From Acinetobacter sp. TGL-Y2 (GTDB lineage: Bacteria > Pseudomonadota > Gammaproteobacteria > Pseudomonadales > Moraxellaceae): 64,000 nt of DNA. Position numbers and translations under genes: made by a program. Location of the stretch: NCBI RefSeq assembly GCF_001612555.1, contig NZ_CP015110.1, positions 1,302,001 to 1,366,000 on the forward strand, read 5' to 3'. Shown here piece after piece: positions 46,364 through 55,163 of the stretch; within the stretch, counting starts at the first letter, position 1, and every line of letters begins with the position of its first letter. The notes beneath the pieces were generated by a model. That model worked only from the letters and a program-made list of their open reading frames with translations. It made no database searches and was not told the origin of the DNA.

Positions 46364-47296
46364 ATGATTAAAGGTTTAGCCATTACACCGCCAATACTCG
46401 GACGGATCAGTATCGGTAAGATGATCGAAAAGAACGGTAAACGACTTCCTGAAAAAGATGATCAATTTACCATTACTTCCCAAATACAAAATAAAGACAG
46501 CGGGTGGGTAAAGCATCCACTGGATGAACAACTTCGAGCCAAAGCACCCAATCAAAAACTCAGAACGATCCCAGTCCGCATGATCTTTAATGATCCTGAA
46601 CTGAATCTAAGAGCAGAGTACAGTTTATTTGACCGTCAAACAGGACGGCCTGTTTGTGTCGGCAATGGTGAAATCTGCCAACGTATGACCAACCAAGGCA
46701 TAGAGCAACATCCATGTCCATCTCCTGATCTCTGTCCATTGGCTCAAGGCGGTAACTGCAAGCCGTATGGACGTTTGCACGTGAACCTAGATGAAAGTGA
46801 TGAACTCGGGACATTTATGTTTAGAACCACTGGCTTTAACAGCATAAGAACTTTAGCCGCACGACTGAGCTATTACCATGCGGCATCGAACGGACTGCTT
46901 TCATGTCTACCGTTGCAACTGACGCTTAGAGGTAAGTCCACCACACAAAGTTATCGCACTCCTGTGTATTACGTGGATTTAACACTCAGGGATAGCATCA
47001 ACCTTCAACAAGCTATTCAAACAGCGAAAGATATTGATCAACAAAGCAAGGCTTCAGGGTTTAACCAACATGCGCTCGATCAAATCGCAAGGCAGGGTTT
47101 TGCCAATGCACGCTTTGAGGTGAACAGTGAAGAGAGCTTAGATTTAGTAGAGGAGTTTTATACGGATGAGGTTGCTGAAGTTGAGCAAACGCAGTCTGAG
47201 TCGAAAACCAAAGATAAGTCCAAATTCAATCAAGTGGATGGTCTTATACAGAATATTCAGCAAGGTTTGCAGCGGAGTGTGCGGGCGGTGAATTAA
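46364..47296 (+). CDS. Cys-rich phage-type protein, possible recombination directionality factor
   Basis: 310 residues. A Cys cluster (EICQRM, HPCPSPDLCPLA, GGNCKPYG, about residues 105-142) probably binds a metal. The N-terminal GLAITPPILGRISIGKM resembles Gp3-like recombination directionality factors of phages, but I am not certain of that family; in Acinetobacter such proteins are usually just called metal-binding or hydrolase. AGAGG precedes the ATG. A truncated, mutated second copy lies at 52564-53340, with a 155-bp stretch that is identical. Confidence 0.7.
   Translation: MIKGLAITPPILGRISIGKMIEKNGKRLPEKDDQFTITSQIQNKDSGWVKHPLDEQLRAKAPNQKLRTIPVRMIFNDPELNLRAEYSLFDRQTGRPVCVGNGEICQRMTNQGIEQHPCPSPDLCPLAQGGNCKPYGRLHVNLDESDELGTFMFRTTGFNSIRTLAARLSYYHAASNGLLSCLPLQLTLRGKSTTQSYRTPVYYVDLTLRDSINLQQAIQTAKDIDQQSKASGFNQHALDQIARQGFANARFEVNSEESLDLVEEFYTDEVAEVEQTQSESKTKDKSKFNQVDGLIQNIQQGLQRSVRAVN
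47015..47169 (+). repeat. 155-bp exact direct repeat, copy 1
   Basis: Identical base for base to 53059-53213. It lies in the 3' part of the Cys-rich gene. The surrounding homologous sequence is clearly more diverged, so this patch looks recently exchanged. Confidence 0.9.
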
Positions 47297-47371
47297 ATAA
47301 AAGGTATCACATGATTCCTTTGAGGATAATTAAAACTTTGATTTTTATATGTAAAATAACTTAGGAAAATT

Positions 47372-47479
47372 ATGGGTTTACAACTTGGTGGTCAATTACA
47401 ACGACCAAACAAGTTGGATAACTGGTCGCCGGGTGACTCAGAAGATTTAAGGAGCCTAGCACTTATGGAGCGAATGTAG
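47372..47479 (+). CDS. Candidate 35-residue protein
   Basis: ATG at 47372 with AGGA six bases upstream; soluble product with an acidic SPGDSEDLRS segment. No family recognised. It lies between the Cys-rich gene and a strong terminator. Confidence 0.3.
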   Translation: MGLQLGGQLQRPNKLDNWSPGDSEDLRSLALMERM

Positions 47480-47537
47480 TCCCTCATTGATAACGTCTCA
47501 ATACTACTGTAAAGAGCATAATATTAATGAGCGGAAT

Positions 47538-47570
47538 AAAAAACCTGAAAGCTTTGGCTTTCAGGTTTTA
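47538..47570. terminator. Bidirectional terminator between convergent island genes
   Basis: Perfect 12-bp stem AAACCTGAAAGC / GCTTTCAGGTTT with a TTTG loop and A/T tails on both sides. Confidence 0.9.
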
Positions 47571-47587
47571 TGCTATCAGGTAGTCGA

Positions 47588-48715
47588 TTATTCAGTATAG
47601 TGTTTGCCAAATACCATTTGTACTTCACGTTCGATTTTCAGGGTGAGCTGATCCTTGTATCGAAGCCAAAAGTCACTACCAACTAAATGTGCTTGTAATG
47701 CAGCCAAACGGTGTCCCACGTGTAACTGATTGATATTGTAAAAATTGGTTTCCTGTTGTTGGAACAATGGAGCAATACCAGCGTTCAGTGAAGGAAAACA
47801 GCCCAATGCAATATGATCAGTAGGTGTATCAATGAAATGTGGTTCTAGGTCTTTGTAAAGTTGAGTTTCACTAAATTTCATCCAATCCGATGAATCTTTT
47901 TTCACAAAGAAAATTAACCTATTGATGTGATTTAGATGAATATCAAATTCACGTTTGGATAATACGCCAATTACATCATTACGTTTAGAGTTACGCATAA
48001 CCAGCTTGATGATTTCATTTGCACGCTCGTTTAAGACATCGTCAACATTCAGTTCGACAAAACCATTGTATTGAGCTGCCTTATTTTGTTCATTGACAGC
48101 CTTACGAAGAATGACAAGCGAATGAACCTCAAATATAGGTGCTATGTTATACAATTTTTCCATGAATTCATTGTATTTTTTACGAGATTGATTGTATTGC
48201 TCAGCCCAGCGTGAGAATCTTTGTTGAAACTGTCGAGTCGTACACGTAACTTTCAAATCACTGAAGTAAGAATCGTATTGGTCTGTACATAGAGTTGAAC
48301 CATCAAAATATATGGAGAAAAGTTGATGCTGATACATTTTTTTCAGTGTGACTTCTGCCAACGGGTTGAAAGCAATGCTCTTTGCAAAGTCACCAAAAAG
48401 TGGATTGTGTTGGATATTCTGCACAATTGGCAAAAATGATACTCCGAACGATGTCAGATAACCATATTGCTGTAAAGAGTACCCTGTAGGTCTGAGTGAG
48501 CTCATTTTAAGCGCACGTTTATACAAAACTTCCTTACCTGCTTTCCAGTAATCGGAAATCGGAAAGCACGGAGCAGCCGGTACAGGTATCCTAATATTGA
48601 GAGAGTTAACATTTTGTGGTCTTAGATCAAGTCCTGTGCTATGTGCAATAAACTTATTGGCTTCAAATGTATCAACCGCGCTATGATTAACTTTGTTTGG
48701 ACTGATTAAAGGCAT
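47588..48715 (-). CDS. Hypothetical protein coupled to the Gp2-like gene
   Basis: 375 residues, soluble, no recognised domain. It has a basic, helical central part (about residues 150-260). Its start overlaps the end of the Gp2-like gene by ten bases and GGAG sits eight bases ahead of the ATG, so the two are translated together. A role in replication or packaging of the nested element is plausible but not shown. Confidence 0.75.
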   Translation of the reverse strand: MPLISPNKVNHSAVDTFEANKFIAHSTGLDLRPQNVNSLNIRIPVPAAPCFPISDYWKAGKEVLYKRALKMSSLRPTGYSLQQYGYLTSFGVSFLPIVQNIQHNPLFGDFAKSIAFNPLAEVTLKKMYQHQLFSIYFDGSTLCTDQYDSYFSDLKVTCTTRQFQQRFSRWAEQYNQSRKKYNEFMEKLYNIAPIFEVHSLVILRKAVNEQNKAAQYNGFVELNVDDVLNERANEIIKLVMRNSKRNDVIGVLSKREFDIHLNHINRLIFFVKKDSSDWMKFSETQLYKDLEPHFIDTPTDHIALGCFPSLNAGIAPLFQQQETNFYNINQLHVGHRLAALQAHLVGSDFWLRYKDQLTLKIEREVQMVFGKHYTE

Positions 48716-49920
48716 ACCTGATTCTCCATAGTATTAGTACGAGAATTTAAAAAAAGATTTGAGCTTGAATTGAACTTTTTGCGGGGACGTCCAACTTTTG
48801 GCCTATCAGCATAAGGGTCTTTGAGCAGTTGATTCTTTTGAGTTCTACGTACGTTATTTAATGTAGAGAACCAAAAAAACTGGTCTGATTTACAGGTGTA
48901 CTTTATAACCTCGTAAAGATGATCAATTTTCTTTTCATCATGGTGCTGAATCATGCCAATGCCACAGTTGCGATAATTTTCTTTGTTAAAATTACAAATG
49001 TAGGTAAAGCCCTGACCACCAGTAACTTCTTCATTCCATACTCGTGCAATTTCTTCAGCAATTTTTATGTCAGCATGCCGATGGTTGCCATCAAAAAAGA
49101 AGAAGCTATGGATGTGAAAGCCAGCTCGAATGGAATACTCAAAACGTAGAAAATATCCAAGTTTGTCTTTCAGTAAGGCATTTCTATCCATTTTTTTCAG
49201 TAAAAGCTCGATACATTGTTTTATGTACTCAAGGTCATGCTCAGAATGAATTTGATCAATTTTGAAAAAATTCTTAGCCAAAGTTTCGAAAGAGCGTTGC
49301 AGAGATAAATCCATACGGATGACCAATAGTCGTGATGAACCAAAAGCAAAGAGATTCTTAACGAGTTCTATTGCACCCATATAGGCTTCACGGCAAGTAC
49401 GATTACGTTGACGAATTTTCTTCTTAACCTTCGGGTTATGTAAATTTTGCCGGAATTTCTGAAAGAAGAGATTAATCAAGGCAGCGTATTCATCTGCTAA
49501 TGTTCGGTCTTTAGATAGAGCACAACCCATTTCCATCTGGCAGAGTTGTTCTTCAGAAAACTGATCACGCGTTTTAAAGAAAATCTCGAGTTCAATGCCA
49601 AGAGTAATTTTATCTATAGGCTCATATCTAAGGGATGCTAGAAAAGCAATCCAAACGTGCTGCAACCAGTAATATGAGCTCGCTTGATATCCATTAGGTA
49701 ATCTCTTGACCTTCATCGCATTACGCATCGTATTTAAGGCAGCGTCAATCACTCTGGCTACATCAAATAATGGAGCGATGATATTATCCAATTGTGCCTG
49801 AACAATGACTTGGTTTATGCCATCCGTGTAGAAAGATTGGCTGTAGTCATCAGGATGTGCAGGAAGGATGCTGTGATACGATGTCTGCTCTTTAACAAAT
49901 TTTGCTTGTTTAGTAATCAT
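48706..49920 (-). CDS. Gp2-like (YagK/YfjJ C-terminal domain) replication protein
   Basis: 404 residues. The C-terminal half has VIRMDLSLQ, the His-hydrophobe-His motif GFHIHSFFFFDG and a downstream HADIKIAEEIARVWNEEVTG region. This is the pattern of inovirus-type Gp2 / YagK-YfjJ proteins, which resemble HUH-type rolling-circle initiators. The frame reaches 50070, but the upstream part looks unlike protein and ATG 49918-49920 (MITKQAKF) is the likelier start; the ribosome site is weak. Forms an operon with the 375-residue gene, with AlpA upstream on the same strand. A broken homologue lies at 39795-40529. Confidence 0.75.
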   Translation of the reverse strand: MITKQAKFVKEQTSYHSILPAHPDDYSQSFYTDGINQVIVQAQLDNIIAPLFDVARVIDAALNTMRNAMKVKRLPNGYQASSYYWLQHVWIAFLASLRYEPIDKITLGIELEIFFKTRDQFSEEQLCQMEMGCALSKDRTLADEYAALINLFFQKFRQNLHNPKVKKKIRQRNRTCREAYMGAIELVKNLFAFGSSRLLVIRMDLSLQRSFETLAKNFFKIDQIHSEHDLEYIKQCIELLLKKMDRNALLKDKLGYFLRFEYSIRAGFHIHSFFFFDGNHRHADIKIAEEIARVWNEEVTGGQGFTYICNFNKENYRNCGIGMIQHHDEKKIDHLYEVIKYTCKSDQFFWFSTLNNVRRTQKNQLLKDPYADRPKVGRPRKKFNSSSNLFLNSRTNTMENQVCL

Positions 49921-50393
49921 TTTATAATTTCTCAGTTTATGAGACTTACCAGTGAGAATTTGAGCGTAATCGTCCCTAAGACACTGTTTATGGCAGTGTC
50001 TCAACAGGATTATGAAGAATAGGGCAGGTATGTTGAAGCAGTAATCTACACAAGTTTTAAATAACGGCATATGGCATCACGGAGTTATGATGTACCAGTG
50101 GGACCTATTATTGTGTAAAATCATCTGCTACAGGTGAAGCATCAGCATTGATACATGTACCGATCACATTACGTTGATCAGCACTCAATATACTTATATC
50201 TATCATGCTGATAGGCATCATCATGCTGGTATATACAAGTATATGAATCAATCCGTTTATATAACTAAAAGTATGCTTACTAATATGTAATATATAAATA
50301 ATAGTTATAATGATATAGAGCCGATATTCACACCCCTAGCCCATCTGACAAAATAAACTCAAAACGCAAGGGTAAGCCTGCATTGGTTGATGG
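49921..50393. other. Upstream region of the Gp2-like gene with short repeats
   Basis: About 470 bp, strongly A+T-rich. ATCATGCTG occurs twice (50202-50210 and 50220-50228), and TATAC-AA-GTATA (50232-50243) is a small palindrome. These could be operator or initiator sites for AlpA or the Gp2-like protein. No ORF is convincing. Confidence 0.45.
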
Positions 50394-50660
50394 TCAGTTT
50401 TGGGGAGTTAGCGTACGCAATTGGTTACTGTCTCGTACTTTTGCTCTGTCTTCGATCCAGCCATTAATTTCAGATAAAAGCCAGCGAGTTGCTCTTCCCA
50501 CTTTAATGGGCACGGGAAATGTGGCGTCGTATCTTAAAGATTTTTTATTCATCCAATCATAGATGCTGGATCGGGATACATGGAGCATCGATGCTAACTT
50601 GGCTACAGGAATAAGTATTTCAGCAGTTGGGTTGGTCGTTAAAACTTGTTCAAACTTCAT
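50394..50660 (-). CDS. AlpA-family DNA-binding regulator
   Basis: 88 residues with an HTH close to the MerR/excisionase fold: MLHVSRSSIYDWM, then FPVPIKVGRATRWLLSEINGWIEDR. AlpA activates excision genes of CP4/P4-like elements. AGGAG six bases ahead of ATG 50658-50660 fixes the start; the frame to 50702 is spurious. Probably controls the nested element to which the Gp2-like gene belongs. Confidence 0.88.
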   Translation of the reverse strand: MKFEQVLTTNPTAEILIPVAKLASMLHVSRSSIYDWMNKKSLRYDATFPVPIKVGRATRWLLSEINGWIEDRAKVRDSNQLRTLTPQN

Positions 50661-50837
50661 ATTATTTCTCCTACACAGTATCAAGGTGTACTGTGATAGC
50701 AAATGTATAATAATCAGTCGCGTAAGAAAAAAGTCAAAGCGAAGTCGACTGTATGTTATTGATAATTATTTTAATTTTTAGGTTATAGACTTCATATTTA
50801 TAAAGTTTAAGATGCTTGTATCAGTACAATACTATTT

Positions 50838-52061
50838 TCACTCAAGTTCATAGAGTTTAGATCCTTTGCGTATCTCAGCATACTCTTTTCCTTGAATCCA
50901 TTCTTTGAGATTCTCCAAATCAACTTTAATCGTTGGATTGTCAAGCTCTTTAAAAGACTCTTGATTTTTAAAGGTTAAAATTTCTTTGTTGAGCCGATCC
51001 ATTTTATTAATATAATTATTGATGTCATTAGAGTAATTGCTTATTTTCTTCTTTAGTGTTTTAACAAAAGGTTGAATATCTAGCTCACTTTCTGGGGTGG
51101 TGTTTGAAACGGCATAGATACTGGTATCTGTTGCTGGTAGTGGACAATTTTGAACTATATAATCGAACAGTGTATTATTTTTTGGAAAAATTTGTCCAAG
51201 GTTTTCTAATATTGGAAGGGATCTTTCTAAGGCTTTTTTTTTATTCTCCATCTCTGAAAGCAGGTCATTGCAATGATTAATGATGAGGCTGTTAATTAGA
51301 ATTCGTACTGTTCTATTTTCTATAAATGCTTTTTTGTGTTCTTCTTCTAAAAGTGCTTCTTTTCGTAAATAATCGCCAATGTGAATATCTGCTCGTAATT
51401 TTTCTAGATAGTCGATGGCAAAGAGTTGATACACCACTTTGACTACATTACGTTCAAAAGTATCTTTTTGAGTTTTGCCATTTTGCCTGTTCGTGAGGGT
51501 TGTACGTAAGTCTTTAGGTAATGCATACATCAAATCAGCATTCAGTTCAAACAGTAGGTCAAGCATCTTATTATAATGATTATTGGCTCTTTTAATAATA
51601 ACTATATTTTCTTTGATTTTAGATTTTACTTTTCCTTTTATCCTGAGACTTTGGCTATTTTGATTTTTTTTAATATAGCTCATATTGTCCTTATGTGTTT
51701 TTACTTCCTCATTGAATTCTTTTTTGATATTGAAAATGATTGAAGCATTTTGTTTTAGAAGAGATAGCCCTGTCGGTGGTAGGAAATTTTTAGGATTTTC
51801 CAAAGGAGAGTTCTTTATACTCGGATCATTATTCTGTACTAATTCTTTAAATCGATGTATAGATTTATTTTGAGTTTCTGCTGGCTGGTTAGCTCTGAAT
51901 AATTGTGGGTAAATCATTTCAAAATGCTTTAAATATTCTGGCAATTCTAATGCATAAGGCTGATTTAGTTTCAATTCAAGAAATTCACACAACTCTGTAA
52001 GTATTCTTTTTTTTTGGTGGAATGGATCTATACTATTTTTTTTCATGATCATTGCGGGCAC
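50838..52061 (-). CDS. Large helical hypothetical protein
   Basis: About 402-407 residues, very rich in Lys, Asn, Glu and Leu, with long stretches likely to form coiled coil (about residues 105-165, 270-300 and 330-375). No signal peptide, membrane helix or known motif. GTG 52061, ATG 52052 and ATG 52046 are possible starts, none with a good ribosome site. Codon use is strongly A+T-biased, suggesting a recent arrival. Function unknown. Confidence 0.65.
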   Translation of the reverse strand: MPAMIMKKNSIDPFHQKKRILTELCEFLELKLNQPYALELPEYLKHFEMIYPQLFRANQPAETQNKSIHRFKELVQNNDPSIKNSPLENPKNFLPPTGLSLLKQNASIIFNIKKEFNEEVKTHKDNMSYIKKNQNSQSLRIKGKVKSKIKENIVIIKRANNHYNKMLDLLFELNADLMYALPKDLRTTLTNRQNGKTQKDTFERNVVKVVYQLFAIDYLEKLRADIHIGDYLRKEALLEEEHKKAFIENRTVRILINSLIINHCNDLLSEMENKKKALERSLPILENLGQIFPKNNTLFDYIVQNCPLPATDTSIYAVSNTTPESELDIQPFVKTLKKKISNYSNDINNYINKMDRLNKEILTFKNQESFKELDNPTIKVDLENLKEWIQGKEYAEIRKGSKLYELE

Positions 52062-52540
52062 TGAGTGGACTATACTGGGTTAATAAGAGAAATTTATACC
52101 CCAAAAGTTAGCACTTTAAATTATATTTTTCAAAAGAATAAGGTGCTTATTAAGCGTAACCCTTTTTCTCTATTGAAACAGCTCAACATATACGGTGAGT
52201 GCTTAAAAAATCATGTGGAAAATATTTTTTGTTACAAAAACGCTATAGGATCAAATATTACGCTACTGGTTTATATATGTTGTTGTAAGACGTTGTTTAT
52301 TAGTAATAATGGATTTTACTTTGACTGGTTAAAGAAAGTATATTGTAAATACTCAGGTTTTTAAGCACTTTTAGTATGCAGGGGACTTCACTGTATTTCA
52401 TAATTGTTTGCTATTCGTTGAATAGTAATAAGCTGATTAATCAAATCTATGAAAGTTAATAGACGATGTATAGTCTGAAATGAAATAAAAATTGGAGGTG
52501 TTCTCTATGTGGCATGATGGCTATCTTTATTGAAAATAAG
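52062..52540. other. A+T-rich intergenic region
   Basis: About 480 bp. A 99-codon frame starting with a GTG at 52065 lacks a ribosome site and has an unusual aromatic/Cys-rich composition, so I treat it as chance. The last part (about 52500-52560) may be a very decayed 5' end of the second Cys-rich gene copy. Confidence 0.5.
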
Positions 52541-52563
52541 GGTAGACATTAGGTAAATATCTA

Positions 52564-53340
52564 TTCGATGAACAGCTTAGGGCCAAAGCACCCAATCAAA
52601 AACTCAGAACCATTCCAGTACGCATGATCTTTAATGATCCTGAGCTTAATCTACGAGCTGAGTACAGCTTATTTGACTGTCAGACAGAACGGCCTATTTG
52701 TATAGGCGATGGTGAAACCTACCAACGCATGACTAACTAAGGTATAGAGCAACACCCATGCCTATCTCCTGACTTATGTCCATTGGCGCAAGGCGGTAAC
52801 TGCAAGCCTTATAGGCGTTTGCACGTCAATTTAGATGAAAGTGATGAACTCGGGACCTTTATCTTTAGAACCACGGGTTTTAACAGTATTCGAACTTTGG
52901 CAGCACGTCTGAGCTATTACCATGCGGCATCGAACGGATTACTTTCATGCCTGCCTCTACAACTCACGCTTAGAGGAAAGTCCACCACACAAAGTTATCG
53001 CACTCCTGTGTATTACGTAGATTTAACCTTGCGTGATGGTACGAATCTTCAACAAGCGATTCAAACAGCGAAAGATATTGATCAACAAAGCAAGGCTTCA
53101 GGGTTTAACCAACATGCGCTCGATCAAATCGCAAGGCAGGGTTTTGCCAATGCACGCTTTGAGGTGAACAGTGAAGAGAGCTTAGATTTAGTAGAGGAGT
53201 TTTATACGGATGAAGTGGTTGAATCTGAAAATTTATATCCTGATTCAAAAGCTAAGAATAAATCTAAATTTAATCAGGGGAAGGGGGATGCTGGATATGT
53301 AGCAGGGTTTACAAGGGAGTGTGAGGACGGTGATTTGTAG
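52564..53340 (+). pseudogene. Second, degraded copy of the Cys-rich phage-type gene
   Basis: Reads DEQLRAKAPNQKLRTIPVRM and on through the same protein as 46364-47296. The first ~50 codons are gone, a CAA-to-TAA change stops it at 52738-52740, two Cys-cluster positions are altered (ETYQRM for EICQRM, HPCLS for HPCPS), and the last ~15 codons are shifted out of frame. 53059-53213 is identical to the intact copy. Confidence 0.85.
53059..53213 (+). repeat. 155-bp exact direct repeat, copy 2
   Basis: Identical to 47015-47169, same orientation, about 6 kb apart. Recombination between them would delete the Gp2/AlpA segment. Confidence 0.9.
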
Positions 53341-53577
53341 GGTTCTCTTAAGCTCGAATTAGTTTATTTTTTGTGATATTGTTCAATAAATCAAATAATT
53401 GTATATTTATTTTTGTGGGTCAAAAGTACATACCTAAATTTATTATTAGAAATATCATGATTGTGAATAAAAGACACCCATGCGGACAATTTGCTTGTGA
53501 ATACAAATTTGTAAAAGCTAAAAATTAAAACATTACGTTACAAGTAAATGTTTCACAGATAGTTGTAGGAGGGGATT

Positions 53578-54714
53578 ATGAGTGATGGTCAAACAAAAAA
53601 TGCTGCACTAACAACAGCTTTAGCTTTTCATTATCAAGTTTTGATTGGCTTGGATAAATGTTTTTCATTTGAAGATGGACAAACTGTATGGTTTGAAAAA
53701 GATGGTGATGTCAGCTTGATATCATCAGATATTACAGAATCGAGTCAAACTGAAGTAAAAAATTATGCAGCGCCTCTTACGGATCATCACGAAAACCTTT
53801 GGAAGACGTTAAAAAACTGGCTGGCACCAGAATTTAACCATATTCAATACGGTGTTTTAATACTTCATACAACTCAATCATTTGGCGTAACTACTAGCCT
53901 TAAAGATTGGAATTCACAGAGCCCGGAACAGCGTCTAGAAGTATTAAGAAATATTTTTTCAGATCGTACCGAAGATCAACTTAATGCTGAAAAACCATCA
54001 GAAATTATAAGGATTCAGAAAGAGGTAATGCTAAATAGCGCTGAATCGGAACTTAAATCTATATTGGGAAAAATTATTTTACATGTGGAAGCAGATGATC
54101 TTGATGTTTTGAGACAGAATTTTTGCACAAAACTTGATGGCTTTATCCCTGTAGCTAATCGGCAAGCCTTTACGGAGGGGCTGATAGGTTTTATCTATGA
54201 ACAAGCCAGTAATACAGACTGGACAATTGAAAAAAATCTATTCAATCAAAAAAAAGAATCTTTAACTGCCAGATGGGGACCCACCTTATTTACAATTCCT
54301 GATTTTAATAATAGGAATGCAGCTGAAGATGAAGTTGAAATTTATGTTAGTCAGTTATTTGCTCGTAAAATTATCGAGATAGAATATGGAGATGTTTTGC
54401 CTGAAGCTATCGGTAATTGGCTTGAGTTAAGAAATTCTTTAATAGAAGAATTAAATGGCTATCCTCAATTTAGAGCCACTGTTCATCGTTATCGAGAGCA
54501 GTGGATTCGTCAATTTTCAGCTAAGCATCGTACTGCTAGTCGTAAACAAGGCAACTTAACTGCGATTTCACAAGATTTATATGATCAACTAACTAGTGAA
54601 TCACCTTTTGGAATTGATGGTTATTTAAGTCCAGACTTTGTTTTTAGAAACGGACTTATTCACGATCTAATGGATGATGAGGATTTGCAATTAAGATGGA
54701 AAGTTAAACAATGA
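53578..54714 (+). CDS. ABC-3C/Lamassu-like effector with Cap4-type (DUF4297-like) nuclease domain
   Basis: 378 residues. The N-terminus carries a restriction-endonuclease-like core: Glu40, Asp44 and a Glu-Val-Lys triplet at 59-61 (TEVKNYAAPLTDHHENLW), as in Cap4/DUF4297 nucleases that degrade DNA when activated. The C-terminal ~200 residues are probably the dock for the other two components. A very strong AGGAGGGG precedes the ATG. Overlaps the next gene by four bases. Read as the killing subunit of an anti-phage or anti-plasmid system; the family assignment is from motif and context. Confidence 0.72.
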   Translation: MSDGQTKNAALTTALAFHYQVLIGLDKCFSFEDGQTVWFEKDGDVSLISSDITESSQTEVKNYAAPLTDHHENLWKTLKNWLAPEFNHIQYGVLILHTTQSFGVTTSLKDWNSQSPEQRLEVLRNIFSDRTEDQLNAEKPSEIIRIQKEVMLNSAESELKSILGKIILHVEADDLDVLRQNFCTKLDGFIPVANRQAFTEGLIGFIYEQASNTDWTIEKNLFNQKKESLTARWGPTLFTIPDFNNRNAAEDEVEIYVSQLFARKIIEIEYGDVLPEAIGNWLELRNSLIEELNGYPQFRATVHRYREQWIRQFSAKHRTASRKQGNLTAISQDLYDQLTSESPFGIDGYLSPDFVFRNGLIHDLMDDEDLQLRWKVKQ

Positions 54715-55163
54715 CAAGTATTGTCGATGCACTTTATGAATTGAAATATAATCCATTTGAGTACGGTGTATATTTTTCCTCGTTTTATACGGCTCTAGGT
54801 GAATTAGAGAATAATTTATTACTTGCACCTTTGGTAATTCCTTTATGTAGTCATCCTATATTCAGTCATAAGATTTTTAAATCAAACGTTAAAAGTACTA
54901 TTTGGTCGATTTTTGATGATCGTACTAAGCTTTATGATTTACAAGAACGAATAAATGAGTTTCAAGTATTAACTGAGCAAAGCATTCAATATTGCTTGGT
55001 TAATGATTGGCTATTTGTAGATGAGCAAAATTTGTCTTTCCGTGGATGTGATAATTTTGCATCAAAACTTACCAAGAAAAAAAGTGCTGAGAAGCTAGGG
55101 CGATTATTTTACGGTCATTCTGTGGTTGAAATTTATGCCTTTTTAGGAGTTAAGCCCCAATGA
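54711..55163 (+). CDS. ABC-3C system middle component (LmuC-like)
   Basis: 150 residues, no catalytic motif. The N-terminal ENNLLLAPLVIPLCSHP region and a C-terminal SAEKLGRLFYG segment fit the small middle component of ABC-three-component systems. It overlaps its neighbours by four bases on each side, so the three proteins are made together, presumably as a complex. Confidence 0.68.
   Translation: MTSIVDALYELKYNPFEYGVYFSSFYTALGELENNLLLAPLVIPLCSHPIFSHKIFKSNVKSTIWSIFDDRTKLYDLQERINEFQVLTEQSIQYCLVNDWLFVDEQNLSFRGCDNFASKLTKKKSAEKLGRLFYGHSVVEIYAFLGVKPQ

Noticed and set aside
39453..50660. Complete inovirus prophage
   Set aside because: Gp2-like genes are present, but I see no Zot-like assembly ATPase or major coat protein, so a satellite or P4-like element fits better.
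52065..52364. 99-codon ORF divergent from the coiled-coil gene
   Set aside because: GTG start without ribosome site, Cys/Phe/Tyr-rich chance-like composition in A+T-rich DNA.
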